Position numbers and translations under genes: made by a program
Shown: positions 41,617-52,823 of the stretch, in pieces
How positions within the stretch are numbered: the stretch's first letter is position 1
Layout of the letters: each line of letters opens with the position of its first letter
Notes under the pieces: generated by a model
Databases searched by the model: none
What the model was told of the DNA's origin: nothing
What the model saw: the letters and a program-made list of their open reading frames with translations, nothing else
Source: Ryuthela nishihirai
Lineage: Eukaryota; Arthropoda; Arachnida; Araneae; Heptathelidae
Assembly (NCBI GenBank): GCA_038380435.1
Contig: JAWZYU010000034.1
Coordinates: 36,270,901 to 36,334,900 of the forward strand
DNA: 64,000 nucleotides
Reading direction: 5' to 3'

Positions 41617-43147
41617 CACTGCTCGACATAGAAAATGTATACAAGGAAGTCAGAGCGTCATGCAAATAGGTGGGATGTGTGGACAATCGGATTATGGAGA
41701 TGGGTGCAGTTACGAACCAATCACGTGATAGGTAAGGAAAATAACAGGGCAAAACCGTTCGACATAGATAAGTTTGGTGGTCCTCACCTGGGCGTGCGGA
41801 TCACTGCATCAGAGTGATCTCATAAGGAGTGAGAATGCCTGGGTGACATCATCAGGAATCCTACCATCAAAAGGACACCTTTACCAGAAGTTTCATCATA
41901 GGGCTACATATGAACGGTTGACCCCTGTGTTGCATCAGGTGGATATTCATTGGGATGCAGCAACTGTTGGCCGAAAATGGCAACAGTGGTTGGAGGAAAG
42001 TAACGTGCGAAACCATGTCGTATTCAGTGACGAATCTCGCTTCTGTCTCAGCTCCAATGATTGCCAATTGAGAGTCTGGAGATGACGTGGTCATCGTGCT
42101 GATCTTGCTGCCATCCCTGAGTATCATATGGTTCCTCAGCCTGATGTCATGGTCTGGGAAGCTTTCAGTTTCAATAGCTATTAACCATACGCATAGTGGG
42201 TACAATGGCAACACGACGATACATTGATGAGGTGTTGCAGCTCGTTTAGTTGCTGTATCTCTGTGATATCCCTGATGTCCAGTTTCAACACGATAATGCC
42301 TGTCCGCACACTGTCAACATCAGCAGACAGTGCCTACAAGGTGTTCACGTGCTGCCAGGGCGGGGGTGGCTCAGTCGGTAGCACGCCAGGCTTGTAATCT
42401 GCAGTTCCCAGGTTCGAGTCCCTGCTGGGTCAGTGTTGAGATTTATCTCTGCAAAACTCCCTGCCCTGCCCATGGTCAGTAGGGGACACCGATTGGTTTG
42501 GAAAGGCCGCCGTCTGTCGAATGGGACGTTAAGTTGTGGCCCCGTGTGCGTGAGAGCCATACCCTGTGCACGTTAAAGAACATGCTGGATGGCCTTGACA
42601 GGAGGCTACCATCTGTCTCCTAACAGCTGTTCCAGTGGGTCCCCTCACCCAACCTTCTCTTCCTTTGGGGTCCTTGTGATCTGGTCATTTAGCCCATTGT
42701 GTGCAAAAAAGTGCCGCTCAGAGGTAAAACAATCAAACCCAGCTGCTGCCTTGGCCAGCGCGATTCCCAGAATAGGGAACGTATGGGATGTCATTGGCAG
42801 ACAACTTCACTCCTCTGCACGACCCCCTTACAATGTCGATAAATTATGGACCCAGGTCAACGACGCATGGTCTGCGATACCTCAGCACACGAATTCAGGG
42901 CCTTTCCCACTCGATGCCACGATGTGTTGCCGAATGTGTAGCTCAACATGGCAGTCATATGAGCTACTGACTCAGTCCACATTATACTGCCTCCTCGCCC
43001 ATTGCATTCATGTAATCCTTAGATTATTACAGATGTAAGTCTCAGAAATGAAATCACTTCTTTCCCACCTACTTTCTTCATGTGTGGTAAGTTTCGTCGC
43101 ATTTCGTGCGTTTCTTTATGGTGTGGAATTTTCTATGCCGAGCAGTG
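41617..43147 (+). mobile_element. Tc1-like element, complete ends, dead transposase, hosting an S1
   Basis: Inverted ends CACTGCTCGACATAGAAAAT and the reverse of CACTGCTCGGCATAGAAAAT, with TA at 41615-41616 and 43148-43149. Translated parts include VVFSDESRFCLSSNDCQLRV (first acidic motif, near 42020) and FQHDNACPHTVNISRQCLQG (second, near 42285). After the S1 insertion come PWPARFPE, WDVIGRQLHSSARPPYNVDK and RCVAECVAQHG. Several stops. Without the S1 and one duplication it is about 1.14 kb, slightly short for a full Tc1, so the N-terminal DNA-binding part is mostly deleted. Confidence 0.9.
42357..42744 (+). mobile_element. S1 SINE, full length, in Tc1 element
   Basis: Splits the transposase between the second and third acidic motifs. 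Short target duplication GCTGCC at 42351-42356 and 42745-42750. More diverged than the youngest copies. Confidence 0.88.
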
Positions 43148-43301
43148 TAATTTCTTGACAATAACAGCTTTAAAATATAATTTCCCAAGGAGAAATTTAT
43201 ATCCTCCATGACCACGCTACTGCTTAAATATAAATTCTGGAACAATCAATTTTATGCTTGAAAACAGTTTCAGACTTTTGGATGCGGAATATCTGGGATG
43301 T

Positions 43302-43559
43302 AGATTGTTTCACCTCTGAGCGGCACTTTTTTTTTTGCACACAATAGGCTAAATGACCAGGTCAAATGGGACCTCTAGGGCACAGATAAAGTTGAGGGAA
43401 GGGGACTCACTGACAGCTATTAGGAGACAGATGGCAGCCTCCCATCAAGGACAGCCAGCGTGTTCTTTAACGTGCTCTGGGTATGGCTTTTCGGCACACG
43501 GAGCCACGACTTTACGTCCCCTCCGACGAACAGCGGGCTTTCCAAGCCCATCGGTGTAA
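43302..43559 (-). mobile_element. S1 SINE, head missing, old
   Basis: From the reversed 3' end (TTTCACCTCTGAGCGGCAC) to CCCATCGGTGTAAT. Confidence 0.8.
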
Positions 43560-44290
43560 TTCCTGGGAAAAACAACCACAAGAGTTGTAAACTCTTCTGC
43601 GGATCAGCATAAAAGATGACTTTTAAAGTATTAAAAGGTATATCATTGTAACAAGTGTCATCGAATCGTGAACGAATATGCAGATTTTATTTTGTCATTT
43701 CTTTATATTGCTCTTTTTTAATGCAAGCTACGTACCGAAATCTTCTCTTGATGAGGCTCGCGGCTACTTCATTAAAAGCAGCTTGTACCTTAGCGCGCAA
43801 CGGCTTACGTAAAACGAATTATGGTTCCTGTGATAAGCCAAGCGAAAAGGGTAAATCAGGGCGGTAGAAATGCACGCAGAGAAAGAGTCCACTAATAGCA
43901 GAAGGAAGATATTTCTTCCGTTGTTAGTCGTCGTCGAGCTGTCTGCACACTAAATCAGCCATTTCCTTGACTCCTGCTATTTATAGCGATTTTTTTTAGT
44001 TCGGTGTCCTTCCCCAGTTATTGCTCTAAAATAAGAGAAGCTTTTTACTGATTTACGATGAGCTGAAATTAGTGTTTCTTCCGGAGACGACAGGAAGAAA
44101 ATTGTATTTATTTTTTTCCCTTTAACGATTGAAAAGAGGAATCCCTGTAAGTCTAAATGGGTGTGGAAATCGTTCGTATATGTGATGAACGTCGTGCATA
44201 TTAATATCGTATTCAAAGCATACGATAGCTCTGAAGGATTTGCATTTTAAATAAATGTTGAATAGTTAGTAATAATGATTTGTAATCAAA
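43560..44290. other. No recognisable gene
   Basis: Mixed composition. Near 43731 an acceptor-like TTTTTTAATGCAAG is followed by an open YVPKSSLDEARGYFIKSSLY frame to a stop at about 43812. Isolated and unsupported. Confidence 0.35.
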
Positions 44291-44661
44291 GGTTGGGTTG
44301 TTTTACCTCTGAGTGGCACTTTTTTTGCACACAATGGGCTAAATGACCAGGTCACAAGGACCCCGAAGGCTCAGAAAAAGGTTGAGGGAGGGACGCACTG
44401 GAACAACTATTGGGAAACAGATCGTAGCCTCCCGTCAAGGCCATCGAGCGTGTTCTTTAACGCGCACAGGGTATGACTCTCCCGCACACGGAACCACGGC
44501 TTAACGCCCATCCGAAGGACGGCGGCCTTTCCAAGCCCATCGGTGCCCCCTACTGACCGTGGGCAGAGCTGGGAGATAATTCTGAATGCTGAACCAGCTG
44601 GGACTCCAACCTGAGAACTACAATTACGAGCCTGGCGCGCTACCGACTGAGCCACCCCTAC
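44291..44661 (-). mobile_element. S1 SINE, near full length, older
   Basis: From GGTTGGGTTGTTTTACCTCT to the reversed A box GACTGAGCCACC. A deletion removes part of the TTTGCGGAGATAAAT region. Confidence 0.88.
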
Positions 44662-44840
44662 TAATTAAACGAATCCGGGTTCAAGCTCTGATAAGGTATC
44701 GATGGTTCTTGTGTTTTTATACTTAGGTCTCGCCTTTCTCATAGATTTCTATGGCGTATTAAACCCAAAGCTCCTATCACTAGTGTCTTCTGTGGACCTT
44801 TGTGGCAAACAGTTGCTTGAAAGGTAATTTATTTTTTTTT
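44662..44840 (+). mobile_element. S2 SINE, old, head partial
   Basis: CCGGGTTCAAGCTCTGATAA (B box), AGGTCTCGCCTTTCTC, and CTTTGTGGCAAACAGTTGCT. It directly follows an S1 copy. Confidence 0.7.
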
Positions 44841-45165
44841 TCTTTTATTCTATATACAATATTTCATTTGGTTCTTAACCGTTGCTCTGTTAACATAAAT
44901 TTAGTTGCCTCTCAAGCATTCGGAAAAATAGCACAAAGAAATCTTTTTATTGCAAATTTTCGTAATCATCAAATAGGAACTTTCCCACAAATTGGCAACT
45001 TAACAAACTAGTAACACACAGGCGTGTCACAGTCGTGATCCAGCTTGTGAATACCATCTATCAACCACTAATTCAGAATTACCGGATATAATCAGCTTTC
45101 TAAAAATTTGAGTTCCCTATTAATTCATTGTGGTTGGTGACGATTTGTACACTTAGGTAACAAGT
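44841..45165. other. No recognisable feature
   Basis: AT-rich spacer before the S1 concatemer. Confidence 0.45.
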
Positions 45166-45176
45166 ATTTTATGGGT

Positions 45177-46070
45177 TGGGTTGGGTTGTTTTACCTCTGA
45201 GCGGCACTTTTTTGCACACCATGGGCTAAATTGCCAGGTCACATGGACCTCGAAGGCTCAGAGAAGGTTGGGGGAGGAGACCCACTGGAACAGCTGTTGG
45301 GAGACAGATGGTAGCCTCCCGTCAAGGCCATCCAGCGTGTTCTTTAACGTTGGGTTGTTTTACCTCTGAGCGGCACTTTTTTGCACACCATGGGCTAAAT
45401 GGCCAGATCACAAGGACCCCGAAGGATCACAGAGAGATGGGGGAGGGGACACGCTGGAACAGCTGTTGGGAGACAGATGGTAGCCTCCGTCAAGGCCATC
45501 CAGCGTGTTCTTTAACGTTGGGTTGTTTTACCTCTGAGCGGCACTTTTTTGCACACCATGGGCTAAATGGCCAGGTCACAAGGACCCCGAAGGCTCAGAG
45601 AAGGTTGGGGAAAGGGACCCGCTGGAACAGCTGTTGGGAGACAGATGGTAGCCTCCCGTCAAGGCCATCCAGTGTGTTCTTTAACGTTGGGTTGTTTTAC
45701 CTCTGAGAGGCACTTTTTTGCACACCATGGGCTAAATTGCCAGGTCACATGGACCTCGAAGGCTCAGAGAAGGTTGGGGGAGGAGACCCACTGGAACAGC
45801 TGTTGGGAGACAGATGGTAGCCTCCCGTCAAGGCCATCCAGCGTGTTCTTTAACGTGCACAGGGTATGGCTCTCCCGCACACGGGGCCACGGCTTAACGT
45901 CCCATCCGACGGACGGCGGCCTTTCCAAGCCCATCGGTGTCCCCTACTGACCGTGGGCAGGGCGGGGAATTTTGCGGAGATAAATCTCAACGCTGACCCA
46001 GCTGGGACTCGAACCTGGGAACTACAGATTACGAGTCTGGCGCGCTACCGACTGAGCCACCACCGCCCCG
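45177..46070 (-). mobile_element. S1 SINE concatemer: one full copy plus three partial units
   Basis: Units: A 45177-45348, B 45349-45516, C 45517-45685, and D 45686-46070 (full length). In S1 sense orientation D is followed by C, B and A, each starting at GTTAAAGAACAC and ending in the AACCCAAC tail. All three junctions are at the same base, CCCAAC/GTTAAAG. One 11 bp target duplication ATTTTATGGGT (45166-45176 and 46071-46081) flanks the whole array. A and D share rare variants (AAATTGCCAGG, GACCTCGAAGG, GGAGGAGACCC) that B and C lack. Confidence 0.93.
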
Positions 46071-46081
46071 ATTTTATGGGT

Positions 46082-46660
46082 AACATGAGCTTTAATATTT
46101 ATAACACTGAATATTTAGGCGAGGAGAGGGGTGGCAGTGACATGTTTGCCTAAGACACGAATGAACCCTTAAAGCGCTTCTGTATATAGCGAATGTTTTC
46201 GTAAAAATTTTCACCAGGTGCTCCTCAAAGTAATACTTTGAGGTGCTTGCGGATTCATCGGAGGTTATTAAAAACTTATGTAGATTAGGTTTCTTAACCG
46301 CAAGTCCGCTCGCGGGCCACAAGTGGGCCACCGATCATGGGTAGTGTGTATAGGCCCCTGTGTTTAAATTATAACTAGAAGAATAACATATCGCTTCTGA
46401 CGAATGCACGATACCCGTTTTCAAAGATAATAAAACTTATTTTTCGCCTTTAGCTACCTCTAACTGTTGAAATTCGAACTCCTGAGTTGACTGGGAAAAT
46501 GCAAATAGTAGTATTTTATTAGTACAGATGAAATCTCGTTTTAATGAACTTCAATCTGTTCGAACATTTTGCAAAGTAGATGTGACCAAAGGGACCATCA
46601 GAAATCAATATGATGTATCATGAAGGATTGTAGATTGTTCAAGTTATTTCACCGGAACAA
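46082..46660. other. No recognisable gene
   Basis: No supported frame or repeat. Confidence 0.45.
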
Positions 46661-47045
46661 GGGGCGGGGGTGGCTCAGTTGGTAGCGCTCCAGGCTCGTA
46701 ATCTACATTTCCTAGGTTCGAGTCCCAGCTGGGTCAGCGTTGAGATTTATCTCCGCAAAATTCCCCGCCCTGCCCACGGTCAGTATGGGACACCAATGGG
46801 CTTGGAAAGACCGCCGTCCTTCGGATGGGACGTTAAGCCGCGGTCCCGTATGCGGGAGAGCCATACCCTGTGCACATTAAAGGACACGCTGGATGGCCTT
46901 GACGGGAGCCTACCATCTGTCTCCCAACAGCTGTTCCAGTGGGTCCTCTTCCCCAACCTTCTCTGAGCCTTCGGAGTCCTTGTGACCTGGCCATTTAGCC
47001 CATTGTGTGCAAAAAGTGCCGTTCAGAGGTAAAACAACCCAACCC
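46661..47045 (+). mobile_element. S1 SINE, full length
   Basis: Both boxes intact; tail of two AACCC units. No convincing target duplication. Confidence 0.9.
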
Positions 47046-47364
47046 AAATATTCACTTCTTTGTCAAACAGGTAACTCTGTGTATTTACTATATTCATTGA
47101 TTACCTGCAACATGGTTTTCGTGCAACTCTACCACTTCCTTTCCTTTTGCTTTTTGTGTTTTTCAGAATTAAAAGCTTTATTTTGGTGTCTTACATGATT
47201 TATTTCTGTTAGGTACTTCAAGATTATAAATCTGACTTTGAGTTTATTTCGTAAAAAACTGCTGCGCCTTAAGGGTTAGAAGACCCTTACGCAAATATAA
47301 ATTAAGCCAACTAATGAAGAAATTCGAAGGTAATACATATAATATGTACAAAAATTTGTCCATT
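47046..47364. other. No recognisable feature
   Basis: AT-rich, short frames only. Confidence 0.45.
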
Positions 47365-47425
47365 GGTTGGTTGTTTTGGGATTTAATGGCGCAGTGGCTA
47401 CTCAGACCATGATACGCCTAATTTA
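47365..47425 (-). mobile_element. LINE 3'-end remnant, like 10747-10805
   Basis: GGTTGGTTGTTTTGGGATTT then AATGGCGCAGTGGC is the reverse of the LINE tail and half of its hairpin. The other hairpin half is eroded. Confidence 0.6.
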
Positions 47426-47464
47426 TTCGTAGTTCACAATAGGGAACTTCTCCCATTTGAGATG

Positions 47465-48930
47465 GTTGCTGATGAAATCTCTATTGCTGTGGCCGATAGT
47501 GCATCACGGAATCTGCACTCTGCCGCTGACTCCAGAGTGATGTCGCGTAAACTAAACATTCCACAGAAAACAGTCCTCATAATATTTTGATCCATATTGC
47601 ATTGGTATCCGAAAAAGTTCCACGTTATCTATAGCAACTATCGTATTTGCTCTATTTTTCTGGCTAGGAGGATGAATACATGTTTTGGAACATCTTATGA
47701 TCCGATGAGGCTTGTTTCCATTAAGTGTAAATATCAAAATTGAATGTAGGGAAATGTCTCCTCTGTTTGTTGGCAACGAAAATGTCTTTACATTGTCTTC
47801 CTGTTACTGTTTGTATTGGTTCTTAGAGAATTTCGTCATTGAGCCATGTTCTCCGAACTCGTTTGTGTTAATGATCCCTTGAATGGCGTTGCTGGTTTCC
47901 TCATAGGTAATGAATTTCTAATATATTCTTTTCTTCTTTGATCAAACAATTAACATATCTGCGAGTGATACCATTTTAACAGTTCGTCATATTCCAGTCG
48001 ATCACAGTCACTTTGTTCAGTCGCTGAACACGGGAGCGGGGGTGGCTCAGTCGGTAGCGCGCCAGTCTCGTAATCTGTAGTTCCCAGGTTCGAGTCCCAG
48101 CTGGGTCAGCGTTGTGATTTATCTCCGCAAAATCCCCCACCCTGCCCACTGTTAGTAGGGGACACCGATGGACTTGTAAAGGCCCCCGTCCGTCGGATGG
48201 GACGTTAAGCCGTGGCCCCGTGTGCGGGAGAGCCATCATACCCTGTACACGTTAAAGAACACGCTGGATGGCCTTGACGGGAGGCTACCATCTGTCTCCC
48301 AACAGCTGTTCCAGTGGATTCCCTCCCCCAACCTTCTCTGAGCCTTCGGGGTCCATGTGACCTGGCCATTTAGCCCATGGTGTGCAAAAAAGTGCCGCTC
48401 AGAGGTAAAACAATCCAATCCAAAGTTGCCTAATGTGTCTTATACGGGTTCTATGCGCTATTGTTAATTTTTTTTTAGTAATTGCTTTTTCTTTTGTTTT
48501 TTAACTTTTTTTGCGGGTTCAGTGTATTTTATCCTTTAATCTTGTTTGACTCATTATAAATCTTAGTTGTCCTTGAGCCGTTAATCCTCCAAACAACCAA
48601 ATTACTTTGATCTCTGTCAACGTGTAATTCTTGACTAAATGAGTTGTTGTTTGGATACAGCTATGTTTATGCAAGATGGAGTGTCATTGCCTATTGCTCA
48701 TCGAGTGGTACAGTTGCTGCGTATACGTTCGGCGATATGATCTCATTTCCGCAGTTTTCGAAAAGCATGACCACCTCGCTTTCTGAACTTCAGTCCTTGT
48801 GGCTTTTGGTTATGGGGATGTATTTAGCTCAGGATTTATCAGGGAAAACTTTCCATCTCTGACTAATCTGAGGTTAGTATTACAAGGCTTGTTACGAACA
48901 TTCGTCATGACATGCTTCGTTTGAGAATTG
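47465..48930 (+). pseudogene. Decayed mariner-superfamily transposase, split by an S1
   Basis: Near 47465-47580 the frame reads VADEISIAVADSASRNLHSA then SRVMSRKLNIPQKTV, a helix-turn-helix region. After degraded sequence and an S1, 48660-48920 gives FMQDGVSLPIAHRVVQLL (second acidic motif), a PCGFWLWG-like block where the third Asp is lost (PCDFWLWG expected), and TNIRHDMLRLRI. Inactive. Confidence 0.7.
48031..48422 (+). mobile_element. S1 SINE, full length
   Basis: Tail AACAATCCAATCC, the variant tail also seen at 10348 and 49168. Confidence 0.9.
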
Positions 48931-49167
48931 GCCATGCTGTGCTGTTCTGTGCTTTCAACATACAATTATGAATACAGATGGCTATCACTGTGAGTATTTT
49001 GATCTGCAGAACTTGTAACACTACATCTGGCAGACAATTAGGCGTTCTCTATGTTTATCTCTTTGACTTCATACAGTCACTTTTTCCGTGGTGTCATTTT
49101 TTGGAATTAATTATTTTCATATTCTACGTTTCCTCATGGTGTTCATTGTCTATTCCAAATTCTATTT

Positions 49168-49553
49168 TTGGGGTGGGGGTGGCTCAGTCGGTAGCGCGCC
49201 AGGCTCGTAATCTGTAGTTCCCAGGTTCGAGTCCCAGCTGGGTCAGCGTTGAGATTTATCTCCGCAAAATTTCCCCGCCCTGCCTACGGTCAGTAGGGGA
49301 CACCGATGGGCTTGAAAAGGTCGCCGTCCGTCGGATGGTACGTTAAGCTGTGGCCCCGTGTGCGGGATAGCCATACCCTGTGCACTTTAAAGAACACGCT
49401 GGATGGCCTTGACGGGAGGCTACATCTGTCTCCCAACAGCTGTTCCAGTGGGTCCCCTCCGCCAACCTTCTCTGAGCCTTCGGGGTCCTTGTGGCCTGGT
49501 CATTTAGCCCATGGTGTGCAAAAAAGTGCCGCTCAGAGGTAAAACAATCCAAT
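49168..49553 (+). mobile_element. S1 SINE, full length
   Basis: Target duplication CCAAATTCTATTT at 49155-49167 and 49554-49566. Variant tail AACAATCC. Confidence 0.93.
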
Positions 49554-49566
49554 CCAAATTCTATTT

Positions 49567-49910
49567 CGTAAAGTTTTTGACCTCTAAGTGGTCAAAGTGG
49601 TGATTTTAACTATAACCACCTTGTTATAGTATTGTAGATAAAGTACTATAATTTGCGTCACTCTGAATATCAGGAAGCCCACCCGTTAGCGGCATCCCAA
49701 AAATTTTGATCCTAGCTATTATTGTCTCTAAACATCCTCTAACCTGGAGAAAGTAACGATTTCATTTTTATTATTTTCGCAATATTTTTAAATTTATGAT
49801 GCAGCCTACGTTGCTTACGTAGTTCGAATGCTTCTGAAATAACCATTATGGGGCGTTAAAAGGTGTGCATTTTTATTTGAGAATCGCAGATGACGGATAC
49901 ATTTTTTTTA
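49567..49910. other. No recognisable feature
   Basis: AT-rich; no repeat similarity noticed. Confidence 0.45.
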
Positions 49911-50120
49911 CCAAGTGTGGCCGAGTGGTTAGCACGCTTGGCTACTGATCTAAGGGACCTGGGTTCGAGCCCGGGTAAGGCATGGATGTGTGTGTCGTTT
50001 TTCTGCTGAGGTCCTGCCATCCTCTCAGACCCTTTACTATGGCATATAAACTGATAGGTTCCTGTCAGATCTCTGTGGCAAGCAGCTGCTTGAGGGGGTA
50101 TTTATTTTTTTTTATTTATT
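49911..50120 (+). mobile_element. S2 SINE, full length
   Basis: Head GTGGCCGAGTGGTTAGCACG, B box GGGTTCGAGCCC, tail TATTTATTTTTTTTTATTTA. Confidence 0.9.
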
Positions 50121-50213
50121 GAAGCAAAATAAAAAGAGCAAAGTGAAAAATCACGGAAAATTTTATGAAAAGTCATGATAAAAAAAAGGAAATAATCAAT
50201 GAACTTATGCTTG

Positions 50214-50966
50214 GCAGGGGTTGGTTTAGTCGTCAGGCTAGTAATATGCAGTTCTCAGGTTTGAGACCCAACTGCACCTGGGGCGGGGGTGGCTCAGTCG
50301 GTAGCGCGCCAGGCTCGTAATCTGTAGTTCCCAGGTTCGAGTCCCAGCTGGGTCAGCGTTGAGATTTATCTCCGCAAAATTTCCCCGCCCTGCCCACGGT
50401 CAGTAGGGGACACCGATGGGCTTGGAAAGGCCGCCGTCCGTCGGATGGGACGTTAAGCCGTGGCCCCGTGTGCGAGAGAGTCATACCCTGTGCACGTTAA
50501 AGAACATGCTGGATGGCCTTGACGGGGGACTTACCACCTGTCTCCCAACAGCTGTTCCAGTGGGTCCCCTCCCCCAACCTTCTCTGAGCCTTCGGGGTCC
50601 ACGTGACCTGGCCATTTAGCCCATGGTGTGCAAAAAAGTGCCGCTCAGAGGTAAAACAACCCAACTGCACCAGATTTATCTCCGCTAACCTCCACACTGC
50701 CCTAAGTGAGAAAGGGGGCAACGATGGGCTTGGAAATGCAACCATCCGTCGCATAGGACGTTAAGCCGTGGCACCGTGTGCAAGAGAGTCATACCCTGAG
50801 CATGTTAAAGAACACTTTGAATGGCATTGATGAAAGGCGTCCATCTGTCTCCTAGCAGCTGTCCAGTGAATCCCAAACTCCTCTGAGATCTTGGGGTCCT
50901 TTTGATCTGACCATTTAGCCCATTGTGTGCAAAAAAAGTGCTGCTCAGTGGTTAAATAATCCAACA
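50214..50966 (+). mobile_element. Old S1 SINE split by a young one
   Basis: Head 50214-50278 with B-box remnant GGTTTGAGACCC. It resumes at 50661 with ATTTATCTCCGCTAACCTCC, the GTGAGAAAGGGGG variant, and a tail GGTTAAATAATCCAAC. Same old subfamily as 6844. Confidence 0.85.
50279..50660 (+). mobile_element. Young S1 SINE nested in the old one
   Basis: Target duplication CCAACTGCACC at 50268-50278 and 50661-50671, in the same orientation as its host. Confidence 0.9.
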
Positions 50967-51181
50967 TTGGACTTGTGCGCGAGCACCTGTTGCGCTTGCG
51001 TATGGACTTGCTCTAGAATTTACCTTATGATAAAGTTAATGTTACCCTCGCACTCACATCGTGTTACTTTCATCAGCTGTGTGCAGTGGAGTCTGTTTCC
51101 CTGTAATGCTTTTCTTCCCTTTTGTATCATGTTTGTTCTTAGGCAGATGAAAAAATTAGTCTTTCTAATTTTAGCTTTTCG

Positions 51182-51552
51182 GTTTGGTTTGTTTTATCCA
51201 TGAGCAGCACTTTTTTGCACACAATGGGCTAAATGGCCAGGACACAAGGACCCCGAAGGCACAGAGAAGGTCGGGTGAGGGGACCCACTGGAACAGCTGT
51301 TGGGAGACAGATGGTAGCCTCCCGTCAAGTCCATCCAGTGTGTTTAACGTGCACAGGGTATGGCTCTTCCGCACACGGGGCCACGGCTTAACGTCCCATC
51401 CGACGGACGACGGTCTTTCCAAGCCCATCGGTGTCCCCTACTGAGCTTAGGGAAGGCGGTGAGTTTTGCGGAGAGAAGTCTCAACGCTGACCCAGCTGGG
51501 ACTCGAACCTGGGAACTGCAGATTACGAGTCTGGCGCGCTACCGACTACCCC
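51182..51552 (-). mobile_element. S1 SINE, near full length
   Basis: Target duplication TAGCTTTTCG at 51172-51181 and 51553-51562. The first bases of the head are missing (ends ACCGACTACCCC). Confidence 0.9.
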
Positions 51553-51562
51553 TAGCTTTTCG

Positions 51563-51940
51563 AGTTTGAGAAAAGATTTGTTATATTGAAAAAATGTCTG
51601 TATTTCTAAAAAAATTCTTAAATTGCAACAAAAAATTGAATTTATGATTTTTAAACAACTTGGAAAACAACTCTCTGCTATTCAGTTTACCAGTTTAAAA
51701 ATTTGTAGGATAAGATTTTTTTTTGCGTATATCCATCCATTTTCAGTTGTAGTCAGTAAATGGTATCTAACATACTTAATTCATTCAACAATCATTTTAA
51801 GGGAACAGTTTGTGTCATGAAAGTACTTGAGGAATGCATATTGCAAGGTAAACTGGTGCCTTAGCTAGCCACAATCCATGTTTTTTTTTTGCCATCAAAA
51901 CCCTTTTAGTAAGGTTCCATTTTGCCAAAGGGCCAACCGC
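51563..51940. other. No recognisable gene
   Basis: AT-rich, leading into a GC-richer island. Confidence 0.45.
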
Positions 51941-52330
51941 AACTACTCGACTGTCAACAAAGCTCCGGGAGCTGGCATCAGAAGCGATGATATTCTCCAG
52001 TTTCCTGTAAGAGCCAGCGAATGGCAAGGCTCTGTCTCTGCTGCTGTGAGCTTCTCCTGGCCGGGTTCCCGTTAATAGCAGCGGGCTGCGTTCCTAGAGC
52101 AAGCTATTGATCGCAGCTCGTTCGTTGCTGACGGGTCTGGTCACCCTTACAGTGTAGCTTGTCTGTACTCTTTGGACAGAGCGGGCGCTCGGAGTGTTCC
52201 GGCCGTGTCACTAACCGTAACCTCTGACCTGCACGAACAATTACGTGCATCTCCTCCTATCTCTGGATTAGTGACTCCCACCTGCTCGAGATGCGGAAAT
52301 CAGACGCAAATGGTGAGTTCGGTTCGCTTT
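51941..52330 (+). promoter_or_regulatory. GC-richer island with a possible 5' exon and donor
   Basis: Composition rises from about 52000. At 52291 an ATG opens MRKSDANG and is cut after 22 bases by GTGAGT, a strong donor. Upstream lies a region without S1 or S2 similarity, with several CG dinucleotides (GAGCGGGCGCTCGG, TTCCGGCCGTG). This could be a promoter and first exon. No downstream exon with a matching phase was recognised, so the call is weak. Confidence 0.25.
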
Positions 52331-52514
52331 TATAGTGGCTGTCTTTTCTGCTGGTTTGGCGTGTTATCTTAGCTAGCACAGGATGTTAGTTTTCGCGTAC
52401 GCGTCGTTAAAATGAGCGACGTTCAACAGTTTTGTGCTTTCTATTTTTATTTCTAGTGATACCTTCATGCCGTTACTGTGTACGTCATTTAATGTATCTA
52501 TTCCATTGACTGGG

Positions 52515-52597
52515 TGTTAGCGTGGCTGAGCTGATTTTTACGAAGAGCCTGGGTTCGAATTCCTGGTCGTGGAAGGTTGCTTTCATCTCTTGTTTAA
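52515..52597 (+). repeat. tRNA-like head, possible further SINE family
   Basis: TTAGCGTGGCTGAGCTG (A-box-like) and GGGTTCGAATTCC (B-box-like with one extra T), followed by TGGTCGTGGAAGG. The 3' part is interrupted by the S2 at 52598. The two boxes are about 40 bp apart. Confidence 0.4.
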
Positions 52598-52812
52598 AAA
52601 AAAAACACTCCCTCGAACAGCTGCTTGCCACAGAGGTCTGACAGGAGCCTGTCAATTTATACGTCATAGTAGAGGGTCTGTAAGGATGGCGGGTCCTCAG
52701 CAGAAAGGCAACACAAACATCCATGTCTTACCTGGGACTCGAACCCAGGTCCCTTAGATAGATAGATCCATTAGATAGTCAAGCGCGCTAATTACTCGGC
52801 CATGGGACGGCT
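52598..52812 (-). mobile_element. S2 SINE, full length
   Basis: Target duplication CTCTTGTTTAA at 52587-52597 and 52813-52823. A 13 bp internal duplication (TTAGATAGATAGATCC region) in the anticodon part. Confidence 0.9.
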
Positions 52813-52823
52813 CTCTTGTTTAA

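Noticed and set aside
43731..43812. Possible terminal exon YVPKSSLDEARGYFIKSSLY
   Set aside because: Phase could fit exon B, but it is 27 codons, 9 kb away, with an ordinary acceptor; chance is likely.
45177..46070. Four independent S1 insertions
   Set aside because: Only one outer target duplication exists and all junctions are at the same base.
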